From UBA2982 sp040081395 (lineage in GTDB: Bacteria > Gemmatimonadota > Gemmatimonadetes > Longimicrobiales > Gaopeijiaceae): a stretch of DNA of 26,800 bases. The position numbers were made by a program, and so were the translations under genes. The stretch's first letter is position 1. Each line of letters begins with the position of its first letter. Below the pieces are notes generated by a model, which did not search any database, was not told where the DNA came from, and saw nothing but the letters and a program-made list of their open reading frames with translations. The stretch is from positions 1-26,800 of the forward strand of contig JBEBGN010000030.1 in NCBI GenBank assembly GCA_040081395.1. The letters are read 5' to 3'. Shown piece by piece: positions 6,569-14,948 of this stretch.

Positions 6569-7924
6569 TCAAGGGCAGGGCGTCGGATCGTTGTCGTTGT
6601 ACTTGTCGTTCGGGTCCGTACCTGTGTTCGGCACGTTCGGGTTCGTCGCGCGCTCCTGCGAGGCGTAGAACAAACGACCCGGCATACCACCTGACCTCTC
6701 GACAATCGCCGCGGGCAGGCAGGTCCGCTTGTAGTCGTTGTACACCTCGGTGTTCAGGAACATCGCGATGTACTTCTGCTCCATGATCTTGTCGCGCAGT
6801 GCCGCGCCGCTCAGACCGTTGATGATGGTCTGCTCAGCGGAGAGGTCCAACGCCGGCGTGTACGAGGCTTCTTCACAGTCCAGCGCGTTGTTCGCCGCTG
6901 TCCTGGCCGCTGCGTCGGTACCCACCTGGGTCTCGGCTTCGGCGATGATGAAGTAGTTCTCGGCGCAGGTTACGAGCGGCAGATCGAAGTCCGCCGCACC
7001 GTACCCTGGATCCGCCAGCAGCGACACGCGCGAGGTGTACGCACCCGAGACCTGCTCGAAGTAGTACGGACGCCGCGGATCCGCGTTGGCGTTCATCAAC
7101 GGGATCATGAAATCACCCGAAGAAACGTACCCGGAGCGGTCCGAGAGGAACTGCGTCCAGAGGTTCGACTCTGTCTGAGCGGTACCGAACCTGGCCCTCC
7201 AGGTCCCCGCCGCGGCGGTGATCCCGTTCGTTGCCGCAGTACGTGCCGCCGTATACGACGCGGCGCCGTTCACCTCAGCCCAGTGCATGTGATAGCGCGC
7301 CTTGAGCGTATAGGCCACCGCCGTCCATCGAGCAGCGTTACCCGCAAAGTTCATGTCTAGCGCACCCGGGCCCGCACCGGCGCCCGCGAGGTCCGTGATG
7401 GCCTCATCCAGTAGAGCTTGGAGGTCGGCGTACACCTGCGCCTGGTCGTCAAGCGCCGGCGTGGCGACACCGCCCACGGCCTCACGGTACGGAATGTCCC
7501 CGTAGAAGCTGGAGATGATGCCCACGATGTACGCCTCGTGGATCTTGAGGATGCCCGCATACGGAAGCCGACCTGCGGCCTCCGCCTGCGCGATCGCCGA
7601 ACGCAGGTCGATGAGACCGCCCTGCGTATAGAGTGCGTTGAACTCGTCCTCGAAGTCGGCGTCCGTGATGGTGTAGGTATCGAACGTCGCGAACTGACGA
7701 TCCGTACCGGCCATCTGCTGCGTCCAGATCGCGGCGATGCGCGACAGGCCACCGGTGCCGAGGAAGTAAGAAATCACCTGCGCAGACGTGAAGAGCTGAT
7801 CGACGTTCGCGGTCGCGACGGCGTTGGGGTTGGACTCCAGCGGACTGATGAAGTCGCAGCCTCCGAGCGCCACCGCAGCGAGAGTCACCCCAGCGACACG
7901 GCGAGTCTTGTTCTTGATGGTCAT
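6569..7924 (-). CDS. SusD/RagB-family outer-membrane nutrient-binding lipoprotein
   Basis: SusD-type proteins sit as lids over SusC transporters at the cell surface and bind the ligand. The 451-residue protein has a lipobox LGGC (Cys23) and the canonical start CDFISPLESNPNAVATANVDQLFTSAQV. It has the TPR-like SusD helices, including the segment AYIVGIISSFYGDIPYREAV that is diagnostic of the family, then LQALLDEAITDLA, and a C-terminal IMEQKYIAMFLNTEVYNDYKRTCLP, which matches the 'Q.wia.f.q..EaW.d.rRtg.P' signature. It lies 10 bp downstream of susC and ends at a strong hairpin. No glycoside hydrolase, sulfatase or regulator is next to it, so the substrate cannot be inferred; peptides or other oligomers are as likely as glycans. 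Confidence 0.93.
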   Translation of the reverse strand: MTIKNKTRRVAGVTLAAVALGGCDFISPLESNPNAVATANVDQLFTSAQVISYFLGTGGLSRIAAIWTQQMAGTDRQFATFDTYTITDADFEDEFNALYTQGGLIDLRSAIAQAEAAGRLPYAGILKIHEAYIVGIISSFYGDIPYREAVGGVATPALDDQAQVYADLQALLDEAITDLAGAGAGPGALDMNFAGNAARWTAVAYTLKARYHMHWAEVNGAASYTAARTAATNGITAAAGTWRARFGTAQTESNLWTQFLSDRSGYVSSGDFMIPLMNANADPRRPYYFEQVSGAYTSRVSLLADPGYGAADFDLPLVTCAENYFIIAEAETQVGTDAAARTAANNALDCEEASYTPALDLSAEQTIINGLSGAALRDKIMEQKYIAMFLNTEVYNDYKRTCLPAAIVERSGGMPGRLFYASQERATNPNVPNTGTDPNDKYNDNDPTPCP

Positions 7925-7934
7925 TGGAGTGTCC

Positions 7935-10900
7935 TCAGCGCGTCAGGGTGAAGTTGACACCCCAAGAGCGCGTCTGGGGATTATTGAAGTAGTCGATCCC
8001 GCGACCGAGCGTGGCGCCGTCGAGGTTCGACTCGGGGTCGATGCCGGTGTAGTCCGTCCAGGTCTTCAGGTTGCGCCCGATGACCTGCACGTCGAGGGTC
8101 GAGAATCCGACCCGGCTCAGCCAGTCCTGATTCCGCAGCGTGTACGAAACCGAGACGTCGCGGAGCTTGATGTAGCCGCCGTCCTCGATCACCTGTCCGG
8201 CCGGGCCCGTGAACGTCGAGCCGATTCCGTTCCAGAACCACGTGGTCCAGTTGATCGGCACCGAGAGGCCCGCGCCCGGACCCGCATAAGAGTATTGATC
8301 CATGAAGCCCTGGCCGAACGTCTCGGCCTGGCCTTCCCCGTGGTACGGCTCGGTGTCCTTGTGCGTCCCGAAGAAGTAGAGAGCGCCCTTGGTACCGTTC
8401 CACACGTCGCCGCCGTCCCGCACGTCGACGAGCGCGGAGATGCGCAGGTTGTCACCGATCCGGACGTTGTTGCGGAAGCTCGCCGTCCAGTTCGGGTTGG
8501 CATCGCCGACCACGCGGCTCTGCGTGTCGGACTGGGGATAACCGTCGTTGCCGAGGAACACGTCGCCCCGGCTCCAATTGGTCGAGGCGGCGTCGATGTC
8601 GACCGGAGTCTGATCGCCGGCAGCGCCCGAGTAAACTTCATTCGTCACGACACTGCCACGTCCGTAGCGGATGAAGTCGTTCATGTAGTGAACGCCGATC
8701 GGATACCCGTACACGGTCTCCTGGTCGCCATCCCCATCGAAGTCATCCTGCCACGAGCAAGACGTCCAATCGTCCTCGGACAGGGTCGGCGCGACCACGG
8801 AGTTCGTGCTCCCCGTGAAGCCCGTGAGGCTGAACTCCTGAGAGCCGGCCAGGTCGCGGGTGCAGCTCTGGTTCCTGGCCCACTGCGCGCTGATGTCCCA
8901 GCCGACCATGTCGGTCTCGACCAGGTTGGCCGTCGACGACAGCTCCCAGCCCGAGTTCCGGAACTCCGCGGCGTTGTCGAACTTGCCGAAGAATCCCGTG
9001 CTGGTCGGCACGTCGATGCCCAGAATGGCATCGCTGGTGCGCGTGTTGTAGTAGGTGATGCCGAAGCTGAGGCGGTTCTCGAGGAAGGCCAAGTCGACCC
9101 CGGCCTCCCACTCGCGCGTGCGCTCCGGCTTGATGTCGTTGTTGCCGAGCGTGCGCTCGCTCACCACGCCGTCCGCACCGCCGTAGATCGTGTTGAGTCC
9201 CGTCGTAAGCCAGCCATCGGAGATGTTGCGCGTCTCGTAGGCGTTGACGTTGCTGAAGACCGGCGGCTGCTTGCCCGCGATACCGAAGGCGAAGCGCGCC
9301 TTGGCGAACGTGAGGGGCGTGCTCTCCACGTAGCGCGAGACGTCCCACGCTGCGCTGACCTTTGGATAGGCGAAACGCTTGTCCCCACCCCCGAAGGTGT
9401 TCGAGCCGTCCATGCGGATGGCGGCCGTGAAGTAGAGCTGCTCGTACAGGTCGAGTGTGCCCTGCGCGAAGTACCCGTCCGTGCGCACCGTCGAGGTGAA
9501 CTCATCGGGGGTCTGGTCCACCGTAAAGTCGAGCTGGCCCGTGCCGGCAATCAGCGTCGTCGCGTCGACTTGATAACGACGGAACTCCTGGTGGTTCAGG
9601 TTCTGACCGATCGAGAGCGAGCCTTCCACGTTCTCGTTGATCGCGCGCCGCACCGTAGCGACCAGGTTGTGGTCGATCTGGAGGTTCATGAGGTCGGCGC
9701 GGATGAGGGCGCCCGTCGGGTAACCGGCGGACGTCTTCGGGAACAGCGTCATGCGCTCGTCGGCCGAGTAATCGACGCCGAGCGTGTAGTTCACCTCGAG
9801 CCATCCGAATGGCGTGTATTGCGCGGCCACGTTACCGAACGTGCGAGACACGTTGGCCGTGTTCCGGTTCTCGTTGGCAACCCAGAACGGGTTGTCGTAG
9901 CCGCGCGTCTGGGTGATGCCGGTCGGGTTCGGCCGGCGATACGTCCGATGCTGCCCGGGCGTGCACGCACCCGTGTCGGTCGTGCCGCTCGCAGGGCAGA
10001 TGTACGGCTGGTTGTTGAAGTTGGGCGGCGTCCGCAGGGCACCGAGCTGGATGCCTGAGGTGTTCGAGCCGTGCTGGACGAAGTCACCCTGACCGTCGGT
10101 GTACGCGAAGTTGCCGGAGATGCGCAGGTCGTCGCGGAAGCTGTGCCCCGCCTTCAGGCGCACCGTCGTGCGGTCGTAGTCCTGCGGACCGACGATCGTG
10201 CCCTGCTGATCCAGGCGACCGATCGACAGATAGTAGTCCGTCGACTCGTTGCCACCCGACCACGTGAGGAACTGGTCACTCACGAGGCCAGTGCGATAGA
10301 CCTCGTCGGCGTGGTCGTACACGGGCGCGCTGCCGATCGGAACTCCCCAGCTCGCTGGGCAGCGGTCGGTCGGCACGCCGTACACGTCGATGCAGAAGTC
10401 GGTGCTCGCGTCGTCGTAAGTCGGATCGCCGAAGAGCGTACCTAGATCCGTGTTGCCCGCCATGCCCTGCCGGAAGCTCGTCTGCAGCGGAACGAGCTTG
10501 TTGACCTCGTTCCACGAGAAGGAGCTCCGGTACTGGACCGAGTTCGTACCCGGGCGACCACGCTTCGTGGTGACGAGCACCACGCCGTTCGAGGCCCTCG
10601 ACCCGTAGATCGCGGCGGCCGCCGCGCCCTTCAGGATCTCGATGCTCTCGATGTCATTCGGGTTGAGGTCCATGCCGCGGTTCGTGTTTGCCGTCCCGGC
10701 GGTGTTCCCGAGGAACTGGCGGTTCTCGATCTGCGACGAACTGTTGTCGATCGGGACGCCGTCGACCACGAACAGGGGCTGGTTGTCCCCCAGCATGGAG
10801 TTCGCGCCGCGGATGCGGATGTACGAACTCGCGCCGGGGTCACCGCTCGAGGAGGTCACCTCGACGTTGGGCGCCTTGCCCGCGAGCGCCGCGACGAGGT

Positions 10901-11351
10901 TCACCTCGTTCGACAGCGCCACCTCGTTCGAGCTGACCGAGTTGATGGTCACGCCGAGCTTCTGGCGCTCGATGTCGAGACCGACGCCGGTGACCACGAT
11001 GGCCTCGAGCAGCAGCGGATCGTCCGCAAGCACGAAGTCGACCACCTGCGTGCCCGGCTGGAGCGTGATCGTCTGCACCTGGGAGGTGCGACCGATCTGG
11101 CTGGCTCGCACATCGACTCGTGCGTCACCGACTCGGCGCGAGGCCGGCACGATCAGGATGAAGCGACCCTGTGCGTTGGAGAGCACGCCCAGGTTCAGGG
11201 ATTCGATGAATACGGTTGCGGCTTCCACCGGAACGCCGGCAGGCGTCAGCACGCTGCCGGTGAGCGTTGTCGGCTCTTGGGCGGAGGCCGGGGATGCCAC
11301 GATCGCGAGCGCGATCGCGTACACGGACAGCTGACGGAGAAGGGGTCTCAC
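7935..11351 (-). CDS. SusC/RagA-family TonB-dependent outer-membrane transporter
   Basis: This 1138-residue transporter imports large ligands with energy from TonB. I chose the GTG at 11351-11349 because a GGGAGG Shine-Dalgarno lies five bases upstream and the protein then starts with a clean signal peptide (RPLLRQLSVYAIALAIVASPASAQ). The open frame itself extends to 11390. Domains in order: carboxypeptidase-regulatory-like Ig domain (TLTGSVLTPAGVPVEAATVFIESL), a linker with EAIVVTGVG, and the plug with NLVAALAGKAPNV, SSYIRIRGANSM, PLFVVDGVPID, then ESIEILKGAAAAAIYGSRASNGVVLVTTKRG, the SusC plug hallmark. The C-terminal barrel ends FNNPQTRSWGVNFTLTR. It forms a two-gene operon with the downstream susD (10-bp gap). 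Confidence 0.95.
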   Translation of the reverse strand: MRPLLRQLSVYAIALAIVASPASAQEPTTLTGSVLTPAGVPVEAATVFIESLNLGVLSNAQGRFILIVPASRRVGDARVDVRASQIGRTSQVQTITLQPGTQVVDFVLADDPLLLEAIVVTGVGLDIERQKLGVTINSVSSNEVALSNEVNLVAALAGKAPNVEVTSSSGDPGASSYIRIRGANSMLGDNQPLFVVDGVPIDNSSSQIENRQFLGNTAGTANTNRGMDLNPNDIESIEILKGAAAAAIYGSRASNGVVLVTTKRGRPGTNSVQYRSSFSWNEVNKLVPLQTSFRQGMAGNTDLGTLFGDPTYDDASTDFCIDVYGVPTDRCPASWGVPIGSAPVYDHADEVYRTGLVSDQFLTWSGGNESTDYYLSIGRLDQQGTIVGPQDYDRTTVRLKAGHSFRDDLRISGNFAYTDGQGDFVQHGSNTSGIQLGALRTPPNFNNQPYICPASGTTDTGACTPGQHRTYRRPNPTGITQTRGYDNPFWVANENRNTANVSRTFGNVAAQYTPFGWLEVNYTLGVDYSADERMTLFPKTSAGYPTGALIRADLMNLQIDHNLVATVRRAINENVEGSLSIGQNLNHQEFRRYQVDATTLIAGTGQLDFTVDQTPDEFTSTVRTDGYFAQGTLDLYEQLYFTAAIRMDGSNTFGGGDKRFAYPKVSAAWDVSRYVESTPLTFAKARFAFGIAGKQPPVFSNVNAYETRNISDGWLTTGLNTIYGGADGVVSERTLGNNDIKPERTREWEAGVDLAFLENRLSFGITYYNTRTSDAILGIDVPTSTGFFGKFDNAAEFRNSGWELSSTANLVETDMVGWDISAQWARNQSCTRDLAGSQEFSLTGFTGSTNSVVAPTLSEDDWTSCSWQDDFDGDGDQETVYGYPIGVHYMNDFIRYGRGSVVTNEVYSGAAGDQTPVDIDAASTNWSRGDVFLGNDGYPQSDTQSRVVGDANPNWTASFRNNVRIGDNLRISALVDVRDGGDVWNGTKGALYFFGTHKDTEPYHGEGQAETFGQGFMDQYSYAGPGAGLSVPINWTTWFWNGIGSTFTGPAGQVIEDGGYIKLRDVSVSYTLRNQDWLSRVGFSTLDVQVIGRNLKTWTDYTGIDPESNLDGATLGRGIDYFNNPQTRSWGVNFTLTR

Positions 11352-11388
11352 ATCAACCTCCCAGCAGGGGTTGGACTTTGGAGGAACC

Positions 11389-11438
11389 ACCCTGAACTGC
11401 TCTATAGAAACCGGGTCGTTGGCGGGCCCAGTCAGGGT
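11389..11438 (-). promoter_or_regulatory. Candidate promoter/operator region of susCD
   Basis: On the minus strand a TATAGA hexamer (11406-11401) about 50 bases before the chosen susC start could serve as a -10 box; no good -35 is visible. It lies between the arms of an inverted repeat, ACCCTGA (11389-11395) and TCAGGGT (11432-11438), extendable by an AGT/ACT flank with one bulged base. This could be a paired regulator site or an mRNA structure. The remaining bases up to 11634 hold no gene or further structure I can support. Confidence 0.3.
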
Positions 11439-11634
11439 GCAGCGTAAAGGCTCGATGACGCCGAGCTGAAAACAGCAACGCCGGGGCCCGGCGGAAATCG
11501 CCGCGGCCGCCCACTTCCTCCTTGCCCTCCCCCCCCAGCTGTTTACGGCCGAAAGGTAGACGGGGGCCTTGTCCGGAGCAACGGCGGTAACAAAGGGGTC
11601 ACGGCGGACGGCCTAAATCCGCGCCAGGAAAGGG

Positions 11635-12036
11635 CTATCGAGCCCTGCGGGCCACGCATTCGATCTCCACCAGACAGCGTCGGGGCAGGCCTGCGGCCTG
11701 CACGGTCGAGCGGGCGGGCCGGTGAGTGCCGAAATGACGGGCGTAGACCTCGTTCATGGCTGCGAAGTCCCCCATGTCCGCCAAGAACACAGTCGTCTTC
11801 AGGACGTGGTCGAGCCCGGAACCCGAAGCGCGCAACACCTCGGTCAGGTTCCTCAAGACGCGCTCACTCTGCTCCGTGATTCCGCCGGCGACGAGTTCTC
11901 CCGTCTCGGGCGAAAGCGCAATCTGCCCCGAGCAGAAGACCCACTCGTCCACGACGATCGCTTGCGAATACGGTCCGATCGCGGCGGGGGCCAGATCGGT
12001 ATGAATGGGCCGCAGTCCCAAGTCGGGTTGCGTCAT
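11635..12036 (-). CDS. ridA: RidA/YjgF-family enamine/imine deaminase
   Basis: RidA hydrolyses reactive 2-aminoacrylate-type enamines made by PLP enzymes, protecting cytoplasmic enzymes. The 133-residue protein fits the family length and carries the typical blocks AAIGPYSQAIVVDEWVFCSGQIALSPETGELV, GGITEQSERVLRNLTEVLRASGS, VLKTTVFLADMGDFAAMNEVYARHF, and PARSTVQAAGLPRRCLVEIECVA with the substrate-binding arginine after the Pro-Ala. It is the last gene of the minus-strand operon, 28 bp after the RfaE1-like kinase. It has no obvious functional tie to LPS synthesis and may simply be co-transcribed. The ATG is at 12036-12034. Confidence 0.93.
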   Translation of the reverse strand: MTQPDLGLRPIHTDLAPAAIGPYSQAIVVDEWVFCSGQIALSPETGELVAGGITEQSERVLRNLTEVLRASGSGLDHVLKTTVFLADMGDFAAMNEVYARHFGTHRPARSTVQAAGLPRRCLVEIECVARRAR

Positions 12037-12064
12037 TGTTCAGTTCCTGGCACGTGTTGGTTCC

Positions 12065-13054
12065 TCATCGGCTTCCGTACGCCCTGAGCTGGGTCCGGAT
12101 CTCGTCAGGGGACACCGTTTGAACGCCCGACTTCCCCACTTCGACGGCGGCCGCGTGGTTGGCGAGCTCGGCCGCCTCCGGCATGGTGGCGCCGGCCGCC
12201 AAGGCGAGCGCGATCGCCGCAGTAACGGTATCTCCGGCCCCCGAGACATCGTAAACCTCTCGTGCCACTGCCGGCAGACGAACGAGCGACGCACCCGCGG
12301 ACTGGAGCGCCATGCCCCGGTCGCCGAGTGTCAGCAGAAGGTTGTCGCATCCAAGGCGCATCCGCGTGGTCTCCATCCAGCGCTCGTCTTCCGGCCGCAC
12401 GGGCTCGCCGAGCGCCTCGCCGAGCTCGCGTGCGTTGGGCTTGAAGGCCGTCGCGCCCCCGTACGCGAAGAAGCTTCTCCGCTTTGGGTCTACCACCCAG
12501 GGGATACCGTGTCCGCGCGCTGCATCGCTCACCGCAACGATCACATCCGGCGTGAGCACCCCCTTGTCGTAGTCCTGCACGATGAGGACGTCACACTCTC
12601 GGGCCAACGCGCGCACGCGTTCCGCCAATTCGGCCGCAAGGCGGGGCTCGGCAGGCGAGTCCACTTCCCTGTCGAAGCGGACCACCTGCTGATGTTGTGC
12701 GAGTATGCGTGTCTTCACCGTGGTCGGCCGATCGTCGCGAACGAAGACCCCGTCGCTGTCGACGCCGCGTTCGGTCAGCACCTCGAGCAAGGCACGTCCT
12801 TCTAGGTCGCCCCCCACGCATCCAACCACGGCACAAGCACCGCCCAGGGAGAGCACGTTGGCGGCTACGTTGCCTGCGCCGCCCACCCCCGACCGCTCCG
12901 ACTCGACACGAACCACCGGCACGGGCGCTTCGGGGGAAACCCGATCGACGCTCCCCGAGATGTACCGGTCGAGCATGAGGTCGCCCACGACGAGGGCTCG
13001 CACCGATCGGATGCCCTCGAGGAGCCCGTCGAGGCGGGTGGGAGTGAGCGACAT
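12065..13054 (-). CDS. rfaE1: PfkB-family D-glycero-beta-D-manno-heptose-7-phosphate kinase (RfaE1/HldE N-domain type)
   Basis: This kinase of about 329 residues probably phosphorylates heptose-7-phosphate at C1 in ADP-heptose synthesis. It has the HldE-type opening VLVVGDLMLDRYISGSVDRVSPEAPVPVVRV, the substrate site SGVGGAGNVAANVLSLGG, an IVQDYDKGVLTPDVI segment, VDPKRRSFFAYGGATAFKPNARE, and the C-terminal catalytic motif YDVSGAGDTVTAAIALALAAG with the anion-hole Gly and catalytic Asp. The VSPEAPVPVV and DYDKGVLT segments distinguish RfaE from ribokinase-like sugar kinases. The ATG at 13054-13052 overlaps the TlpA stop by one base (TGATG); an in-frame GTG at 13057 would give a 4-base overlap. 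The partner adenylyltransferase is at 482-970. Confidence 0.9.
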   Translation of the reverse strand: MSLTPTRLDGLLEGIRSVRALVVGDLMLDRYISGSVDRVSPEAPVPVVRVESERSGVGGAGNVAANVLSLGGACAVVGCVGGDLEGRALLEVLTERGVDSDGVFVRDDRPTTVKTRILAQHQQVVRFDREVDSPAEPRLAAELAERVRALARECDVLIVQDYDKGVLTPDVIVAVSDAARGHGIPWVVDPKRRSFFAYGGATAFKPNARELGEALGEPVRPEDERWMETTRMRLGCDNLLLTLGDRGMALQSAGASLVRLPAVAREVYDVSGAGDTVTAAIALALAAGATMPEAAELANHAAAVEVGKSGVQTVSPDEIRTQLRAYGSR

Positions 13055-13551
13055 CACGACAGAGCGTCTTCGATCGCCTCGAGAAGCGCGGGGTCACCCT
13101 CGCGAATCGGACCGAACTGCATCCACCTGATGATCCCCTCGCGGTCGATCAGGAAGGTCCCGGGAAGCCCGTTGACCTGATACAGGTCGAGACCGCGCAT
13201 CTGGGGGTCGTGCAGCACGGTGTACGTCACACCGAATTGTTCCACGAACGTGCGGATGTCCGCCTCTGCGTTACCCACGTCCTGGGAGACGCCGACGACA
13301 TGGAGCCCGCGCGGCCCGTATTCCTCAAAGATCGACTGGAGGTAGGGCGTCTCGGTTCGGCACGGTACGCACCACGTTGCCCACAGGTTCAGCAGCACCG
13401 GCCGGCCCTGAAGCGAGGCCAGCGACACGGAGTCGCCGTCGAGCGTCGAGGTCACGTACTCGAAGGCCGGTGTCCCGATGCGTGGTCCGCGAAGCTCGCC
13501 GCCGATGCATGCGGCCAGAGCAACGATCGCCAGCGGGGCGGCCCACCTCAT
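13054..13551 (-). CDS. TlpA-like thioredoxin-fold lipoprotein
   Basis: The 165-residue protein is an exported thioredoxin-family oxidoreductase of the AhpC-TSA/TlpA type. It has a lipobox (MRWAAPLAIVALAAC, Cys15), then an IGTPAFEYVTSTLDGDSVSLASLQGRPVLLNLWATWCVPCRTETPYL core with the active-site CVPC at residues 61-64 and the cis-Pro region VNGLPGTFLIDREG. It acts in the periplasm anchored to a membrane, reducing disulfides or haem/copper-site cysteines. The ATG at 13551 overlaps the stop of the CDCC-motif propeller gene by four bases. That makes this lipoprotein a plausible redox partner of that protein (inference). It is followed directly by the rfaE1-like kinase. Confidence 0.92.
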   Translation of the reverse strand: MRWAAPLAIVALAACIGGELRGPRIGTPAFEYVTSTLDGDSVSLASLQGRPVLLNLWATWCVPCRTETPYLQSIFEEYGPRGLHVVGVSQDVGNAEADIRTFVEQFGVTYTVLHDPQMRGLDLYQVNGLPGTFLIDREGIIRWMQFGPIREGDPALLEAIEDALS

Positions 13552-14774
13552 GGCGACGCCACGTCGACCACCGCGACCCGCACACGCGGCGCTGCTTCTG
13601 CCACGTCCGTCCACGCCACCAGCGCCCCTCCGCCGGGCACGGCAATCAGCCGTGGAAAGCCGCTCGCGCGCTCGGACGAGGCGCGACTCACGCTGAGGGG
13701 GTCACCGGCGCGACCATCCGGGGCCACGTGCCGGACGAGAACCTCCGCCCAATCGCCTCCCGTCCGCTCTAGCCAACTCAAGAGTACCGACCCGTCCTCG
13801 AGCATGATCAGGTCGACCCGACCCGCCGGGTTCCCGGCGTCTACGATCGTTGGCTGGCCGAAACGCGCGCCGGCGTCGGTCGAGAAAGCCACGTTCACGC
13901 GGGGCACGCCCCCGGCCGCCGTGAACCAAGCCACCGATACGTCGTCCCCCCGAGCTACCACCGACGGCCCGTTCACGGGGCACGCTCCGGTCTCCCATCC
14001 ATCCGCATGAACGGGGGCCCCTTCGCTCCAGGCGCCATCGACCCAGCGGGTCAGGTAGATGTCGCGGATCTCCTCGGGGCTCCGGTCACGGTACACCACC
14101 ACGGGTCCGTTCACCGTGGCCGCCGCGTCGGTCTGGCAGCAATCGCACACGCGCGCATCCATCTGGATCTCGCCGCTCTGCGGGCCTCCGGCGCCCATGA
14201 TCCGAAAATGAAGCGCCATCTGTTCGGCCGGAGGGGTGCCGTCGGCGCCGGCCGCGAATCCGCGTCCATCGAGCCAGACGAAGCCCAGGCCACCTTCGAC
14301 GGGTACGCTCGAGACGAACCCGTGCTCGGTGGCGGTTCCATCTTCGTGAGGGGTCCAGGGCGCAGACCAGCTAGTGCCTCCGTCCGTCGAGCGCGCGATC
14401 CGCACGCCGTAGTCGTAGCCACCCGTCTCACCGCGCTCGAGCCAGTGCGCCCAGAGGGCGCCATCGGGCCCCGATGCCAGGGACGGAAAGTCCGCCCAGT
14501 TCACGAAGAAGCGCTCGCTCCGGGTAATGAGCTGCGGTGGACCCCAGGCGCCCTCGTCATAGCGCGCGAAGAGGAGGTCGTGGCCCCCCGGCTCCGCCCG
14601 TTCCAACCAACTCATGTAGACGACTTCCCCAGAGGACGAAAGGAAGGGCTCCCCGCTGTCCGGCCCCGCCGGGGACCCGATCTCCCGGGCCGCGAGATGC
14701 GGCGAGGGAGCCTCCGGGGCGCAGGCAGCCAGCAAGGCCAACAGCAGGGTCAGGGTGAGGTCGGGGAAGCGCAT
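13548..14774 (-). CDS. Sialidase-fold (BNR-type) beta-propeller lipoprotein with CDCC motif
   Basis: This 408-residue lipoprotein (lipobox LAAC, Cys18 from the ATG at 14774) has repeating propeller strands with BNR/Asp-box-like turns, e.g. ARSTDGGTSWSAPW (128-140) and VNVAFSTDAGARFGQPTIV. It belongs by pattern to the sialidase-like superfamily, but I cannot identify a complete sialidase triad, so enzymatic activity is not supported. Its distinctive feature is RVCDCCQTDAAATVNGPVVVYRDRSPEEIRDIYLTRW, with CDCC at 210-213. A conserved-looking GWETGACPVNGPSVV, with Cys265, follows about 50 residues later. Three clustered cysteines plus Cys265 suggest a metal site or a redox-active site on the propeller. 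It is the first gene of the operon and is translationally coupled to the TlpA-like lipoprotein. An upstream in-frame start at 14810 exists but would bury the signal peptide. Confidence 0.82.
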   Translation of the reverse strand: MRFPDLTLTLLLALLAACAPEAPSPHLAAREIGSPAGPDSGEPFLSSSGEVVYMSWLERAEPGGHDLLFARYDEGAWGPPQLITRSERFFVNWADFPSLASGPDGALWAHWLERGETGGYDYGVRIARSTDGGTSWSAPWTPHEDGTATEHGFVSSVPVEGGLGFVWLDGRGFAAGADGTPPAEQMALHFRIMGAGGPQSGEIQMDARVCDCCQTDAAATVNGPVVVYRDRSPEEIRDIYLTRWVDGAWSEGAPVHADGWETGACPVNGPSVVARGDDVSVAWFTAAGGVPRVNVAFSTDAGARFGQPTIVDAGNPAGRVDLIMLEDGSVLLSWLERTGGDWAEVLVRHVAPDGRAGDPLSVSRASSERASGFPRLIAVPGGGALVAWTDVAEAAPRVRVAVVDVASP

Positions 14775-14948
14775 GGCGTGAATGTCGAGGGGCCCGGCCA
14801 TGGCGGTCAACGCGCGCGGACGCCACGTTCGCCCCGGACCCGAGCCGGACCAGTGGCGGGAGGCGCGGGTAACGACTGATGTGTCAAACCTCAGGGCTGG
14901 ATCGTCCTAGTCTGCCGAGGTGTGACGCCCACCGGCCATTCAAGCGAG
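14775..14948. promoter_or_regulatory. Divergent intergenic region
   Basis: This gap carries the promoters of two divergent transcripts. On the minus strand TTGACA (14887-14882) is a perfect -35 hexamer but lacks a -10 at the usual spacing. On the plus strand CCTAGTCT (14906-14913) resembles the motif before lpxH and would place a transcript start close to an in-frame GTG at 14922. No hairpin or other structure stands out. Confidence 0.3.

Noticed and set aside
7824..10058. A 744-residue open frame on the plus strand
   Set aside because: It lies wholly antisense to susC and susD, which have complete family signatures. Its Arg/Val/Asp-rich translation shows no domain, and long antisense frames are expected at this GC content.
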